From the NCBI RefSeq assembly GCF_900109665.1, contig NZ_FOAO01000017.1:1-64000 (forward strand): a stretch of DNA of 64,000 nt, given 5' to 3'. Positions 55,903 to 64,000 of this stretch are shown here, piece by piece; the stretch's first letter is position 1, and every line of letters begins with the position of its first letter. The stretch is from Blastococcus sp. DSM 46786. GTDB taxonomy: Bacteria; Actinomycetota; Actinomycetes; Mycobacteriales; Geodermatophilaceae. The notes under the pieces were generated by a model. That model had not been told where the DNA came from, did no database searches, and worked only from the letters and a program-made list of their open reading frames with translations. The position numbers and the translations under genes were made by a program.

Positions 55903-56231
55903 GCGCGGAAGACGTGCCGGCGGATGGCGGCGGCGTTGCCGAAGATGCGGATGCCGAGGACGACGACGACCGCCGTCGACAGCTGCGCCCCGACGCCGAG
56001 CTGGTCGCCCAGGAAGACGATGAGCGCGGCGACCACGACGTTGGACACGAAGGAGATGACGAACACCTTCGCGTCGAAGATGCCGTCGAGCCGGGCGCGG
56101 AACCCGCCGAAGACGGCGTCGAGGGCCGCGACGACGGCGATCGGCAGGTAGGGCTGGAGCCACAGCGGGACGGTGGGGTCGAAGACCAGGCCGAGCAGCA
56201 CACCCGCCGCGAGGCCGAGGATCGGGATCAC
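55899..56231 (-). CDS. DUF1290 (Sbp) small membrane protein
   Basis: 110 residues with GTG start, four hydrophobic segments: PILGLAAGVLLGLVF, LPIAVVAALDAVFGGFRA, VFVISFVSNVVVAALIVFLG and LSTAVVVVLGIRIFGNAAAIRR. Matches the DUF1290/Sbp family. Stop overlaps the next DUF881 start (ATGA). Confidence 0.9.
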   Translation of the reverse strand: MIPILGLAAGVLLGLVFDPTVPLWLQPYLPIAVVAALDAVFGGFRARLDGIFDAKVFVISFVSNVVVAALIVFLGDQLGVGAQLSTAVVVVLGIRIFGNAAAIRRHVFRA

Positions 56232-56235
56232 GACG

Positions 56236-57132
56236 TCAGCCTCCGGGGCCGGGCTCGGTGCCGGGGACCCGGCGGGGACTGACGACCTCGGCGGAGCGGA
56301 GCTCCGGCGGGTTGGCGGCCGGCAGGGACAGGTCCTCCTCCTCGGCGAACACGAACTGCAGGCCGGTGGCCGCCGCGAACTCGGCGAGGTCGCGGACCTG
56401 GGGGTCGAGCAGGAAGTTCTGGGACAGCGCGTCGGGGTCGCCGACGGCGCTGATCCGGTACGGGCTGGTGACCGGGCGGAAGTTGACCAGCACAGCCTCG
56501 CCGGCGAACCGGATGGCGCTGGTGGGGCCCAGCCGCTGGCCGTTGATGCTGATCGCCTCCGCGCCGGCGCCCCACAGCGCGTTGACGACCAGCTGCAGGT
56601 CGCCGTCGGCCACCTGCACCGCGTCGGAGGGGGCACCGGTGCCGATCGGGTCGTCGTCGGCGTCGGCCTCGGCGTTGGCCAGCGTGACCAGCAGCCCCGG
56701 CCCGGTGACGGCGACGGCGGCGGTGCCCTGCTCGGCCCGGGCGAGGGCGTCGAGCGCCCGCTGGCCCACGGCGGTGGCGGCGAGCAGCTCGTCGCTGGTC
56801 CGGCTGACCTCGGCGCGCAGCTCCTCGAGGCGGGCGGCCAGCTCGTCGCTGCGCGCCGATTCGTCCTGGATGTCGCTGACCAGCGCCTCGCGGATCTCCT
56901 GCCGGCCCTCGGCCCGGGCGGCCGCCTGGTCGTAGGTCACCGCGGCCAGCAGGCCCGCGGCGGCCATGGTGAGCGCGACCAGCACCCGGCCGCGGCCCCG
57001 GCGGGGCGGCTCTCCCCCGGCCCGGCGCGCGGCGGCCTCCGCGTACGCCGGGTCGAGGGTCTCGGCGAGCACGTCGTCGAGCAGCGAGGCGCCCAGCGAG
57101 CGGATGCGGCCGGGCGGGTGCGCACCGGTCAC
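56236..57132 (-). CDS. DUF881 membrane protein (Rv1823-like)
   Basis: 298 residues with GTG start overlapping the CDP-alcohol transferase stop. One transmembrane helix (VLVALTMAAAGLLAAVTY), a coiled coil (SARSDELAARLEELRAEVSRTSDELL), then the DUF881 domain (VTGPGLLVTLANAEAD...DLQLVVNALWGAGAEAISINGQRL). Paralogue of the downstream DUF881 gene. 4 nt before the DUF1290 gene. Confidence 0.9.
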   Translation of the reverse strand: MTGAHPPGRIRSLGASLLDDVLAETLDPAYAEAAARRAGGEPPRRGRGRVLVALTMAAAGLLAAVTYDQAAARAEGRQEIREALVSDIQDESARSDELAARLEELRAEVSRTSDELLAATAVGQRALDALARAEQGTAAVAVTGPGLLVTLANAEADADDDPIGTGAPSDAVQVADGDLQLVVNALWGAGAEAISINGQRLGPTSAIRFAGEAVLVNFRPVTSPYRISAVGDPDALSQNFLLDPQVRDLAEFAAATGLQFVFAEEEDLSLPAANPPELRSAEVVSPRRVPGTEPGPGG

Positions 57133-57797
57133 GGCGGGCCCTGGCGTCCGGCGGAGCGCTCCGCGGCCACCAGGCCCACCACCTGGACCACGTAGAAGGC
57201 GGCGGCCAGCAGGTAGAGCGCCGTGCCCCAGATGGTGAGGGCCCACGCGAACGGCGCGGTGACGGTGGCCAGCGTGCCGTCCCCGTCGGCGATCAGCAGC
57301 GCGGGGAAGGCGTAGAGCAGCAGGAGGGTCGCCGCCTTGCCGAGGTAGTGCACCTGCAGCGGCGGGTAGCCGTGCGCCCGCAGGACGAGCAGCAGCACGC
57401 CCAGCAGGAGCTCCCGCCCGACCAGCAGCGCCACCAGCCAGACGGGCACCACCTCGCGCAGCGCGAGGGCGATCAGGGCGGAGACGATGTAGAGCCGGTC
57501 CGCGGCGGGGTCCAGCAGCGCGCCGAGGCGGCTGCCCTGGTCCAGCCAGCGGGCGAGCTTGCCGTCGAGCCAGTCGGTGAACCCCGACACCATGAGGACG
57601 ACGAGCGCCCACCCGTCCTCCTCCGGCCCGAGGAGCAGCCACAGGAACAGCGGCACGCCGAGCAGCCGCAGCACCGAGAGAGCGTTCGGCAGGGTCCAGA
57701 CGCGGTCCGGCAGGGCCTCGCGGCCGGGCAGCACCGACCTCGTCGTCCGGGGCGGGGGGACGGGTGCGGCAGCCGACGGCCCGTTCGACGACGTCAC
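57129..57797 (-). CDS. CDP-alcohol phosphatidyltransferase
   Basis: 222 residues. Signature DGKLARWLDQGSRLGALLDPAADR (DGxxAR...GxxxDxxxD) with about five membrane spans. Makes a phospholipid (phosphatidylglycerolphosphate- or cardiolipin-type) from CDP-diacylglycerol. GTG start with GGAGGGAAC; TAGCCT about 25 nt further up. First gene of the four-gene DUF881 operon. Confidence 0.93.
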   Translation of the reverse strand: MTSSNGPSAAAPVPPPRTTRSVLPGREALPDRVWTLPNALSVLRLLGVPLFLWLLLGPEEDGWALVVLMVSGFTDWLDGKLARWLDQGSRLGALLDPAADRLYIVSALIALALREVVPVWLVALLVGRELLLGVLLLVLRAHGYPPLQVHYLGKAATLLLLYAFPALLIADGDGTLATVTAPFAWALTIWGTALYLLAAAFYVVQVVGLVAAERSAGRQGPP

Positions 57798-57949
57798 GTT
57801 CCCTCCAGTCCCAGCAAAGCCGTGCCCGAGGCTAGCCGACCGGCCCCGTCTCCCCCGTCGCCCGCGGGCTCGCGGCGAGCCCTCGGACGGGGCAGCCGCG
57901 GGGCCCCGCCGCCCGCGGGTGCCCGGCGGGCCCGGCCAGGGGCGGACCG

Positions 57950-57974
57950 CCGTCCCCGGTGCTCGCCGGGACGG
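57950..57974. terminator. Hairpin after the EF-G-like gene
   Basis: CCGTCCCCGG (57950-57959) and CCGGGACGG (57966-57974) form a 9-bp stem with one bulged C, 7 nt past the EF-G-like stop on the - strand. Confidence 0.55.
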
Positions 57975-57980
57975 TGTCGC

Positions 57981-60062
57981 TCAGACCGGCACGGCCACCG
58001 CGGCGGGCGCCGGCTCGTACCCGAGCGGCCGGCGGTCGAAGCTGCCCGTCCCGTGCGTCACCGAGCGCAGGACACCGGGGTACACGAGCAGCTCCACCTC
58101 GGGCACCTCGGCGCGCACGGTGGCGCGGTCGCGGCCCGGGTCGGCCTCGCTGCCGGTCACCCGCGCCCGCCGGGAGGACAGGTCGCTCATCACCGCGCCG
58201 ACGTGCTCGGCCGGCACCCGCACCTCGACCTCGCACCACGGTTCCAGCACCTGGGTGCCCGCCGCGGCCGCGAGCTCCCGCACGGCCAGGGCGCCGGCGG
58301 CCTGGAACGCGGCATCGGAGGAGTCGACCGAGTGCGCCTTGCCGTCGACGAGCGTGACGCGGACGTCCACGAGCGGGCGGTCCCCGTTGACCCCCCGGGC
58401 CGCCTGGGCGCGGATCCCCTTCTCCACGCTGGCGTGGAACTGGCCGGGCACGGTGCCCCCGACGATGCGCTGCTCGAAGACGATCCCCGAGCCGGGCTCC
58501 CCCGGCTCCCCCTCGACGACGACGACGGCGTACTGGCCGTGCCCGCCGGACTGCTTGACGTGCCGGCCGGTCACCCGGGCCGGCACGCGGAGCGTCTCGA
58601 CCAGCGGGACCCGCACCGGCACCGTGGCGACGGCGACGCCGTGCCTGCTGCGGAGCCGCTCCAGCAGCACCTCGGCGTGCGCGTCGCCGACGCACCAGAG
58701 CAGCAGCTGCCCGGTGTCGGCCCGCCGCTCCAGCCGGACGGTGGGGTCCTCGGCGACGAGGCGGGCCAGCGCGGTGGCCATCCGGTCCTCGTCGCCGCGG
58801 GAGGCGGCCTCCACCGCCACCGGCAGCTGCGGCACCGGCAGCTCCCAGGGCGGGACCAGCCGCGGTTCCTCCGGCGAGCTCAGCGTGTCGCCGGTCTCCG
58901 CCGTCGCCAGCCGGGCGACCGCGCAGACGTCGCCGGCCGGGCACGCCGCCACCGGCCGGAGGGCGGCGCCCAGCGGGGCGGTGAGGACGCCGATCCGCTC
59001 GTCGGCGTCGTGGTCGGGGTGGCCGCGCTCCGCCATGCCGTGACCGGAGACGTGCACCGCCACGTCCGGCCGCAGCGTGCCGGAGAAGACCCGGACCAGG
59101 GAGATCCGGCCGACGTAGGGGTCGGTGGTGGTGCGGACCACCTCGGCGACGAGCGGGCCGTCGGGGTCGCAGCTGAGCGCGGGCGCCGGGGACCCGTCGG
59201 GCCGGTTGACCGGCGGGCACCCGTGCTCGGCCGGCGAGGGCAGCGCGGCGACGACGAGCTGCAGCAGCTCGCCGGTGCCGACCCCGGTGAGCGGGGCGAC
59301 GCAGACGACGGGGTGGAAGTGCCCGCGGGAGACCGCCGTCTCCAGGTCGGAGACCAGATCGGGGACGGCGAGGTCGTCACCGGCGAGATAGCGCTCCATC
59401 AGCGTCTCGTCCTCGCTCTCGCCGATGATGCCCTCGATCAGCTCGGCGCGGAGGCGGTCGGCGTCGTGGTCCCCGACCCGGGCGGGATCGAGGTGCGGCT
59501 CCAGCAGCGACACCAGGCCGCGGGCCGCCCCGTCCGGGCCGCGCTCCACCAGGTGCATGGGGTACACCCCCTCCCCCAGCATCAGCTGGCAGAGGCGCAC
59601 CGCCTCGTCGACGTCGGCGCGCGGCCGGTCGATCTGGGTGAGCACGACGGCGCGTGGCATCCCCACCGCGGCGCACTCCTCCCAGAGCTGCACGGTGGCG
59701 GCGTCCACGCCGCTGACGGCCGAGACGACGAACAGCGCCGAGTCCGCCGCGCGCAGACCGGCCCGCAGCTCGCCGACGAAGTCCGGGGAGCCCGGGGTGT
59801 CGAGGACGGTGATCCGGTGGCCGTCGTGCTCGACGGTCGCCACGCCCAGGGCGACCGAGCGCTGCTGGCGGATCTCCACCTCCTCGGTGTCGAGACAGGT
59901 GGTGCCCTCCTCGATGCGGCCGGCGCGCGGTACCGCCCCCGTGGCCACCAGCAGCGCCTCGGCGAGCGTCGTCTTGCCGGCCCCGGCCCGGCCGACGAGG
60001 GCCACGTTGCGCACCTGCGCGGCCGGGCGCGGCGCGGGGGCCGGTGGGATGTCCTTGCCCAT
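57981..60062 (-). CDS. EF-G-like translational GTPase (EF-G2/FusA2 type)
   Basis: 693 residues with ATG at 60062. G1 GRAGAGKTTLAEALL, G3 LDTPG; the G4 motif reads TQID instead of NKxD/TKxD, and G5 is APLTG in place of SA(K/L). Domains II-V follow (GRISLVRVFSGTL, GQYAVVVVEGEPGEPGSGIVFEQRIVGGTVPGQFHASVEKG, DVRVTLVDGKAHSVDSSDAAF). It belongs to the actinobacterial EF-G-like group, whose translation function is doubtful; the altered G4/G5 suggests changed nucleotide use. Not the main fusA. Confidence 0.9.
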   Translation of the reverse strand: MGKDIPPAPAPRPAAQVRNVALVGRAGAGKTTLAEALLVATGAVPRAGRIEEGTTCLDTEEVEIRQQRSVALGVATVEHDGHRITVLDTPGSPDFVGELRAGLRAADSALFVVSAVSGVDAATVQLWEECAAVGMPRAVVLTQIDRPRADVDEAVRLCQLMLGEGVYPMHLVERGPDGAARGLVSLLEPHLDPARVGDHDADRLRAELIEGIIGESEDETLMERYLAGDDLAVPDLVSDLETAVSRGHFHPVVCVAPLTGVGTGELLQLVVAALPSPAEHGCPPVNRPDGSPAPALSCDPDGPLVAEVVRTTTDPYVGRISLVRVFSGTLRPDVAVHVSGHGMAERGHPDHDADERIGVLTAPLGAALRPVAACPAGDVCAVARLATAETGDTLSSPEEPRLVPPWELPVPQLPVAVEAASRGDEDRMATALARLVAEDPTVRLERRADTGQLLLWCVGDAHAEVLLERLRSRHGVAVATVPVRVPLVETLRVPARVTGRHVKQSGGHGQYAVVVVEGEPGEPGSGIVFEQRIVGGTVPGQFHASVEKGIRAQAARGVNGDRPLVDVRVTLVDGKAHSVDSSDAAFQAAGALAVRELAAAAGTQVLEPWCEVEVRVPAEHVGAVMSDLSSRRARVTGSEADPGRDRATVRAEVPEVELLVYPGVLRSVTHGTGSFDRRPLGYEPAPAAVAVPV

Positions 60063-60227
60063 GGCGACCTCAGCCGTCGAGGCCGGTCGCGCGGGGCGGA
60101 TGAGCGGGGTGGGCTGCCACGACGCCTCCTGGTGCGGGATGTGTCCTGCGTCACAGCCTGCCCGGCGAGCGGGCGGCGGACAAGACCCCCGGCGGCCCGC
60201 GGCCCGTCGAAGACGCATGCTGGGGGC

Positions 60228-60431
60228 ATGACCAGCGACCACGCGGCCGGCCGCGACCAGGCCACCGGCCGCGCGCACGCCGTCCTCCGCAGCACCGCCG
60301 ACCTGCCGGCACCGTGGGCCGGCATCTGCGGGGCGTCGGTCGGCGTCGTCCAGGGGGCGTGGGACGGCCCGCGGGGCCGGGGGTCGGCCGACCCGTGCCC
60401 CGAGTGCGTGCGGCTCACCTCAGGCTCATGA
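60228..60431 (+). CDS. Small zinc-ribbon-like protein coupled to the thioesterase gene
   Basis: 67 residues. ICGASVGVV...DPCPECVRLTSGS gives Cys pairs that could form a ribbon. The stop overlaps the next start (ATGA), which supports real translation. Unknown function. Confidence 0.55.
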   Translation: MTSDHAAGRDQATGRAHAVLRSTADLPAPWAGICGASVGVVQGAWDGPRGRGSADPCPECVRLTSGS

Positions 60432-60850
60432 CCGGCGCCTCTCCCCAGCTCGTCGCCGAGGAGTCCGTCCGCCGCTACCTGGCCGGCGATGCCGCGGCGC
60501 GGGCGCTGGGCGTCACGGTGAGCCACGTGGCACCCGGCGTCGTCACGGCGCACATGACCATCCGGCCGGAGATGCTCAACGGCCACGGCACCGCGCACGG
60601 GGCCGCGCTGTTCGCCGTCGCCGACATCGCCTTCGCGATGGCCTGCAACTCCCACGGCCGGGCGGCGGTGGCCCGGTCGTGCGGCATCGAGTACCTCGCG
60701 CCGGCCCGGTCCGGCGACGCCGTCACCGCCGCCGCCGTCGAGCGCTCGGTCGCCGGGCGCGGGGGCATCTACGACGTCGCCGTGACCCGCGACGCGGACG
60801 GCCTGCTGCTCGCCGAGATGCGCGGGCACAGCCGGCTGCTCCCACCCTGA
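60428..60850 (+). CDS. paaI: PaaI-family hotdog thioesterase
   Basis: 140 residues. Hotdog fold with LNGHGTAHGAALFAVADIAFAMACNSHG (HGxxxFxxADxA) and CGIEYLAPARSGD. PaaI hydrolyses CoA esters of ring-hydroxylated phenylacetate intermediates; its position beside paaK/paaA fits. ATG overlaps the upstream small ORF. Confidence 0.92.
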   Translation: MTGASPQLVAEESVRRYLAGDAAARALGVTVSHVAPGVVTAHMTIRPEMLNGHGTAHGAALFAVADIAFAMACNSHGRAAVARSCGIEYLAPARSGDAVTAAAVERSVAGRGGIYDVAVTRDADGLLLAEMRGHSRLLPP

Positions 60851-60863
60851 GCCGGCCGAACCG

Positions 60864-61484
60864 TCAGGGGCCCGCCGCCGGCCGGGTGCGCAGCCCGGCG
60901 AACGCCGTGGTGACGACGGCGTCGGCGAGGTCGTCGGCGGAGAGGCCGCCGTCGGGCCGGTACCACTCGGTGAGCGAGTTGACGGTGCCGAACAGCAGCC
61001 GGCTGGTGACGGCGGGGTCGACGTCCGGGCGGACGTCGCCCTCCCCCTCCGCGGCGCGCACCAGGTCGGTGACGATGCGGTCGAACCGGCGGCGCCGCTC
61101 CAGCGCCGCCTGCTCGACGGCGGAGTTGCCGCGCACGCGCAGCAGCAGGGTGACGAACGGCAGCTCGGCGGCGAGCACCCGCACCGAGCCGCGGACGACG
61201 TGCTCGAGGCGGTCGATGGCCGGGCCGGCGGTGGCGCCCGGCTCCTCGGTGACGGCGAAGAGCGCGTCCAGGGCCCGGTCGAGCGCCAGCCGGAGCAGCT
61301 CCACCTTGCTCGGCACGTGGTGGTAGATCGCCGACTTGGTGACGCCCAGCCGCACGGCGAGCTCGTCCATGCTCGTGGCGTCGTAGCCGCGCTCGTTGAA
61401 CAGCGCCACGGCGGTGCGCAGCAGGGAGTCCAGCGAGTGACCGGGGCGCCCCCGCCGCCCTGTCGCCGTCCCGATCGCGGTCAC
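60864..61484 (-). CDS. TetR-family regulator of the paa genes (PaaR-like)
   Basis: 206 residues, GTG start overlapping the paaK stop. HTH LDSLLRTAVALFNERGYDATSMDELAVRLGVTKSAIYHHVPSK; helical ligand domain after. Position and the CTGACCG palindrome before paaA suggest it senses phenylacetyl-CoA and represses the locus. Confidence 0.9.
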   Translation of the reverse strand: MTAIGTATGRRGRPGHSLDSLLRTAVALFNERGYDATSMDELAVRLGVTKSAIYHHVPSKVELLRLALDRALDALFAVTEEPGATAGPAIDRLEHVVRGSVRVLAAELPFVTLLLRVRGNSAVEQAALERRRRFDRIVTDLVRAAEGEGDVRPDVDPAVTSRLLFGTVNSLTEWYRPDGGLSADDLADAVVTTAFAGLRTRPAAGP

Positions 61485-62830
61485 GCGGGGTCGCCGGTCG
61501 CCGGGCGTTCCCGCAGGTCGTGCAGCCGCTTGAGCTTGCCGACGGAGCGGGGCAGCGACTCGGGGTCGACGACCACGACGTCGATGCTGGTGCCGACGGT
61601 GTCCTTGACCGCCTGCGCCACCTCGGCCGCGGCGGGGTCGCGGCGATCGGGCGGGGTGTCCGGACGGGCCTCGATCCGGCAGGTCAGGTGGTCCAGCCGG
61701 CCCCGCGTCGTCAGCTCCAGGGCGAAGTGCGGGGAGAGCCCGGGGGTGCGCAGGACGATCTCCTCGACCTGGGTCGGGAAGAGGTTGACCCCGCGCAGGA
61801 TGATCATGTCGTCGCTGCGGCCGGTGATCTTCTCGATCCGCCGCATGCCGGGCCGGGCGGTGCCGGGCAGCAGCCGGGTGAGGTCGCGGGTGCGGTACCG
61901 GACGACCGGCATCGCCTCCTTGGTCAGCGAGGTGAGCACCAGCTCGCCCTGCTCCCCCTCGGGCAGCACCTCGCCGGTGAGCGGGTCGACCACCTCCGGG
62001 TAGAAGTGGTCCTCCCACACGTGCAGGCCGTCCTTGGTCTCGACGCACTCCTGGGCGACGCCCGGCCCCATGACCTCGGAGAGGCCGTAGATGTCGACGG
62101 CCTGGATGTCGAGCCGCTCCTCCATCTCCCGGCGCATCTGCTCGGTCCAGGGCTCGGCGCCGAAGATGCCGATCTCCAGGCTCGTCGAGCGCGGGTCGAT
62201 GCCCTGGCGCTCGAACTCGTCGACGACGGTGAGCATGTAGGAGGGCGTCACCATGACCACCCGCGGCCGGAAGTCGGTGATCAGCTGCACCTGGCGCGGC
62301 GTCATGCCCCCGGAGACCGGGACGACGGTGCAGCCCAGCGCCTCCGCGCCGTAGTGCGCGCCCAGCCCGCCGGTGAACAGGCCGTACCCGTAGGCGTTGT
62401 GCAGCACGTCGCCGGGGCGGCCACCGGCCGCGCGGATGGAGCGGGCCATGACGGTGGCCCAGGTGGCGAGGTCGCCCTCGGTGTAGCCGACGACCGTGGG
62501 CCGGCCGGTGGTGCCCGACGAGGCGTGCACCCGGCGCACCTGCTCCCGCGGGACGGCGAACATGCCGAAGGGGTAGTTGTCGCGCAGGTCGGCCTTGCTC
62601 GTCGTCGGGAAGCGGGCCAGGTCGGCGAGCTCGCGGCAGTCGTCGGGGTGCACGCCGGCCGCGTCGAACGCCTGCCGGTAGTGCGGCACGTTCTCGTAGG
62701 CGTGCCGCAGCGACCACCGCAGCCGGTCCAGCTGCAGGGCGCGCAGCTCCTCGAGGGGCATCCGCTCCGCCGGGTCGAGCTGCGCGGGGTGCGGGGGCTC
62801 ACCGAGCCGTCGCCGTCCGGTCGTCGTCAT
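61481..62830 (-). CDS. paaK: Phenylacetate-CoA ligase
   Basis: 449 residues from ATG at 62830. ANL fold: SSGTTGRPTVVGYTEGDL (P-loop), AYGYGLFTGGLGAHYGAEALG, DIYGLSEVMGPGVAQEC, GRSDDMIILRGVNLFPTQVE. Activates phenylacetate with ATP and CoA, first step of the pathway. Divergent from paaA; upstream in-frame starts give an Arg-rich extension. Confidence 0.95.
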   Translation of the reverse strand: MTTTGRRRLGEPPHPAQLDPAERMPLEELRALQLDRLRWSLRHAYENVPHYRQAFDAAGVHPDDCRELADLARFPTTSKADLRDNYPFGMFAVPREQVRRVHASSGTTGRPTVVGYTEGDLATWATVMARSIRAAGGRPGDVLHNAYGYGLFTGGLGAHYGAEALGCTVVPVSGGMTPRQVQLITDFRPRVVMVTPSYMLTVVDEFERQGIDPRSTSLEIGIFGAEPWTEQMRREMEERLDIQAVDIYGLSEVMGPGVAQECVETKDGLHVWEDHFYPEVVDPLTGEVLPEGEQGELVLTSLTKEAMPVVRYRTRDLTRLLPGTARPGMRRIEKITGRSDDMIILRGVNLFPTQVEEIVLRTPGLSPHFALELTTRGRLDHLTCRIEARPDTPPDRRDPAAAEVAQAVKDTVGTSIDVVVVDPESLPRSVGKLKRLHDLRERPATGDPA

Positions 62831-62906
62831 CCGTGCCGTCCTCGCCCCTCGGCTGCTGGTCCCCGCCCGGCGCTTGTGCACGCCCGCGACGTGGGTCACA
62901 CTATTC

Positions 62907-62922
62907 CTGACCGGACGGTCAG
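62907..62922. promoter_or_regulatory. Putative PaaR/TetR operator between paaK and paaA
   Basis: CTGACCGGACGGTCAG is a perfect 7+2+7 palindrome in the divergent paaK-paaA gap, 22 nt before the paaA ATG and close to both promoters, typical of TetR-family paa regulators. Confidence 0.7.
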
Positions 62923-62943
62923 TAAACAGCTCGAGGAGATCCG

Positions 62944-63918
62944 ATGTCCGCGCCCACCCTGGATCGATCCGCGACCGGGAGCCCCGACGAGGCCACCCTG
63001 CAGGAGCAGTTCGACGCGACGATCGCCGCCGACCGGCGCATCGAGCCGCGGGACTGGATGCCCGAGGGCTACCGGAAGACGCTCGTGCGGCAGGTCGCCC
63101 AGCACGCGCACTCGGAGATCATCGGCATGCAGCCCGAGGGTGACTGGCTGCTGGCCGCGCCCAGCCTGCGGCGCAAGGCGGTGCTGCTGGCCAAGGTGCA
63201 GGACGAGGCGGGGCACGGGCTCTACCTGTACTCGGCGGCCGAGACCCTCGGGGCCGACCGCGCCGACCTCACCGACAAGCTGATCGAGGGGCGGCAGAAG
63301 TACAGCTCCATCTTCAACTACCCGACGCCGGCCTACGCCGACGTCGGGGTGATCGGGTGGCTGGTCGACGGCGCGGCGATCTGCAACCAGGTGCCGCTGT
63401 GCCGCTCCTCCTACGGGCCCTACGCCCGGGCGATGATCCGGGTCTGCAAGGAGGAGTCCTTCCACCAGCGGCAGGGCTACGAGCTGCTGATGACGATGAT
63501 GCGCGGCACCGACGAGCAGCGGGCGATGGTGCAGGACGCCGTCGACCGCTGGTGGTGGCCCTCGCTGATGATGTTCGGCCCGCCGGACGACGAGAGCCCC
63601 AACACCGCGCAGTCGATGGCGTGGGGCATCAAGCGGCACACCAACGACGAGCTGCGCCAGCGCTTCGTGGACATGACGGTGCCCCAGGCGCAGGCCCTCG
63701 GCGTCACGCTGCCCGACCCGGACCTCGCCTGGGACGCCGACAGCGGGCACTGGCGGTTCGGCGCGATCGACTGGGAGGAGTTCCGCCGCGTGCTCGCCGG
63801 CGACGGGCCGAAGAACGCCGAGCGCATCGCCCGCCGGCGGGCGGCGCGGGACGACAACGCCTGGGTGGTCGAGGCGGCCACCGCCTACGCCCGCAAGCAC
63901 GAGCGGGGTGCGGCGTGA
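62944..63918 (+). CDS. paaA: Phenylacetyl-CoA epoxidase subunit PaaA
   Basis: 324 residues. Ferritin-like di-iron catalytic subunit: [20 protein letters not shown] (ExxH) and [19 protein letters not shown] (second ExxH). Forms the ring-epoxidising PaaABC(D)E complex. ATG with GAGGAG. Stop overlaps the next gene. Confidence 0.96.
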   Translation: MSAPTLDRSATGSPDEATLQEQFDATIAADRRIEPRDWMPEGYRKTLVRQVAQHAHSEIIGMQPEGDWLLAAPSLRRKAVLLAKVQDEAGHGLYLYSAAETLGADRADLTDKLIEGRQKYSSIFNYPTPAYADVGVIGWLVDGAAICNQVPLCRSSYGPYARAMIRVCKEESFHQRQGYELLMTMMRGTDEQRAMVQDAVDRWWWPSLMMFGPPDDESPNTAQSMAWGIKRHTNDELRQRFVDMTVPQAQALGVTLPDPDLAWDADSGHWRFGAIDWEEFRRVLAGDGPKNAERIARRRAARDDNAWVVEAATAYARKHERGAA

Positions 63919-64000
63919 GCGAGGTGACCGCCGAGGGCGGGCACGGCGCGATCCCGACCGGGCCGGAGGTGCCGGTGCAGCCGCGCGCCCGCGCGGTGCA
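63915..64000 (+). CDS. Next paa-operon gene, probably paaB (cut by window edge)
   Basis: GTG start overlaps the paaA stop (GTGA). The 28 visible residues ([28 protein letters not shown]) are low complexity and do not reach a diagnostic motif; paaB is expected by gene order only. Confidence 0.5.
   Translation, partial: MSEVTAEGGHGAIPTGPEVPVQPRARAV

Overview
The window is about 64 kb of very GC-rich chromosomal DNA from an actinobacterium. The marker set (Pup-proteasome genes, PafBC, RbpA, a GarA-type FHA protein, Ppm-type mannosyl transferase, FtsR-like MerR regulator) and the gene style suggest a Geodermatophilaceae-like organism (Blastococcus / Geodermatophilus / Modestobacter). That family-level placement is inference; no rRNA gene is present. 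No tRNA, rRNA or CRISPR array was recognised.

Layout, left to right. 1-450: the 5' end of an IS110-family transposase running off the left edge, with a structured non-coding end. 455-12.6 kb: an Rpf-like muralytic enzyme, then the pupylation/proteasome locus (dop, pup, an endonuclease VII-like gene, prcB, prcA, an unknown gene, pafA), a DUF3866 gene, pafBC and tatAC. 12.6-22.1 kb: a lipid kinase-like gene, helY, a DUF4333 membrane protein, a 5'-3' exonuclease, an M24 peptidase, an Lrp regulator and an SOS-box-preceded radical SAM gene that carries an intein. 22.1-31.3 kb: a recombinase-like unknown, a glutamate-cysteine-ligase-like gene, PlsC, GNAT, an amidohydrolase, overlapping lnt-ppm, fxsA and rbpA. 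31.5-35.5 kb: tdk, an MFS transporter, a glycerophosphodiesterase and small proteins. About 35.95 kb: a dif-like XerCD site. 36-47.9 kb: an accessory stretch with a membrane protein/wHTH pair, an AlkZ-like glycosylase, small unknowns, a GH65 phosphorylase with its phosphomutase, a PEBP protein, a beta-lactamase-like protein and coaA. 47.9-57.8 kb: the conserved block DinB, gcvP, MerR, DUF151, MerR (ftsR), FHA (garA), gcvH, DUF881, DUF1290, DUF881, CDP-alcohol phosphatidyltransferase. 58-64 kb: an EF-G-like GTPase and the start of a phenylacetate degradation locus (small zinc-ribbon gene, paaI-like thioesterase, TetR, paaK, operator, paaA, next paa gene cut by the edge).

The conserved core genes left of 36 kb are mostly on the + strand and those right of it mostly on the - strand, so both arms are transcribed towards the dif-like site. 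With the dif match, this makes the window a likely replication terminus region.

Three selfish elements are visible: the IS110 end, a lower-GC endonuclease VII insertion that has taken over the last ~19 codons of pup, and a LAGLIDADG intein splitting the radical SAM cysteine motif. At least 15 genes have a -10-like TAnnnT ending 6-7 nt before the start codon, which points to widespread leaderless transcription.
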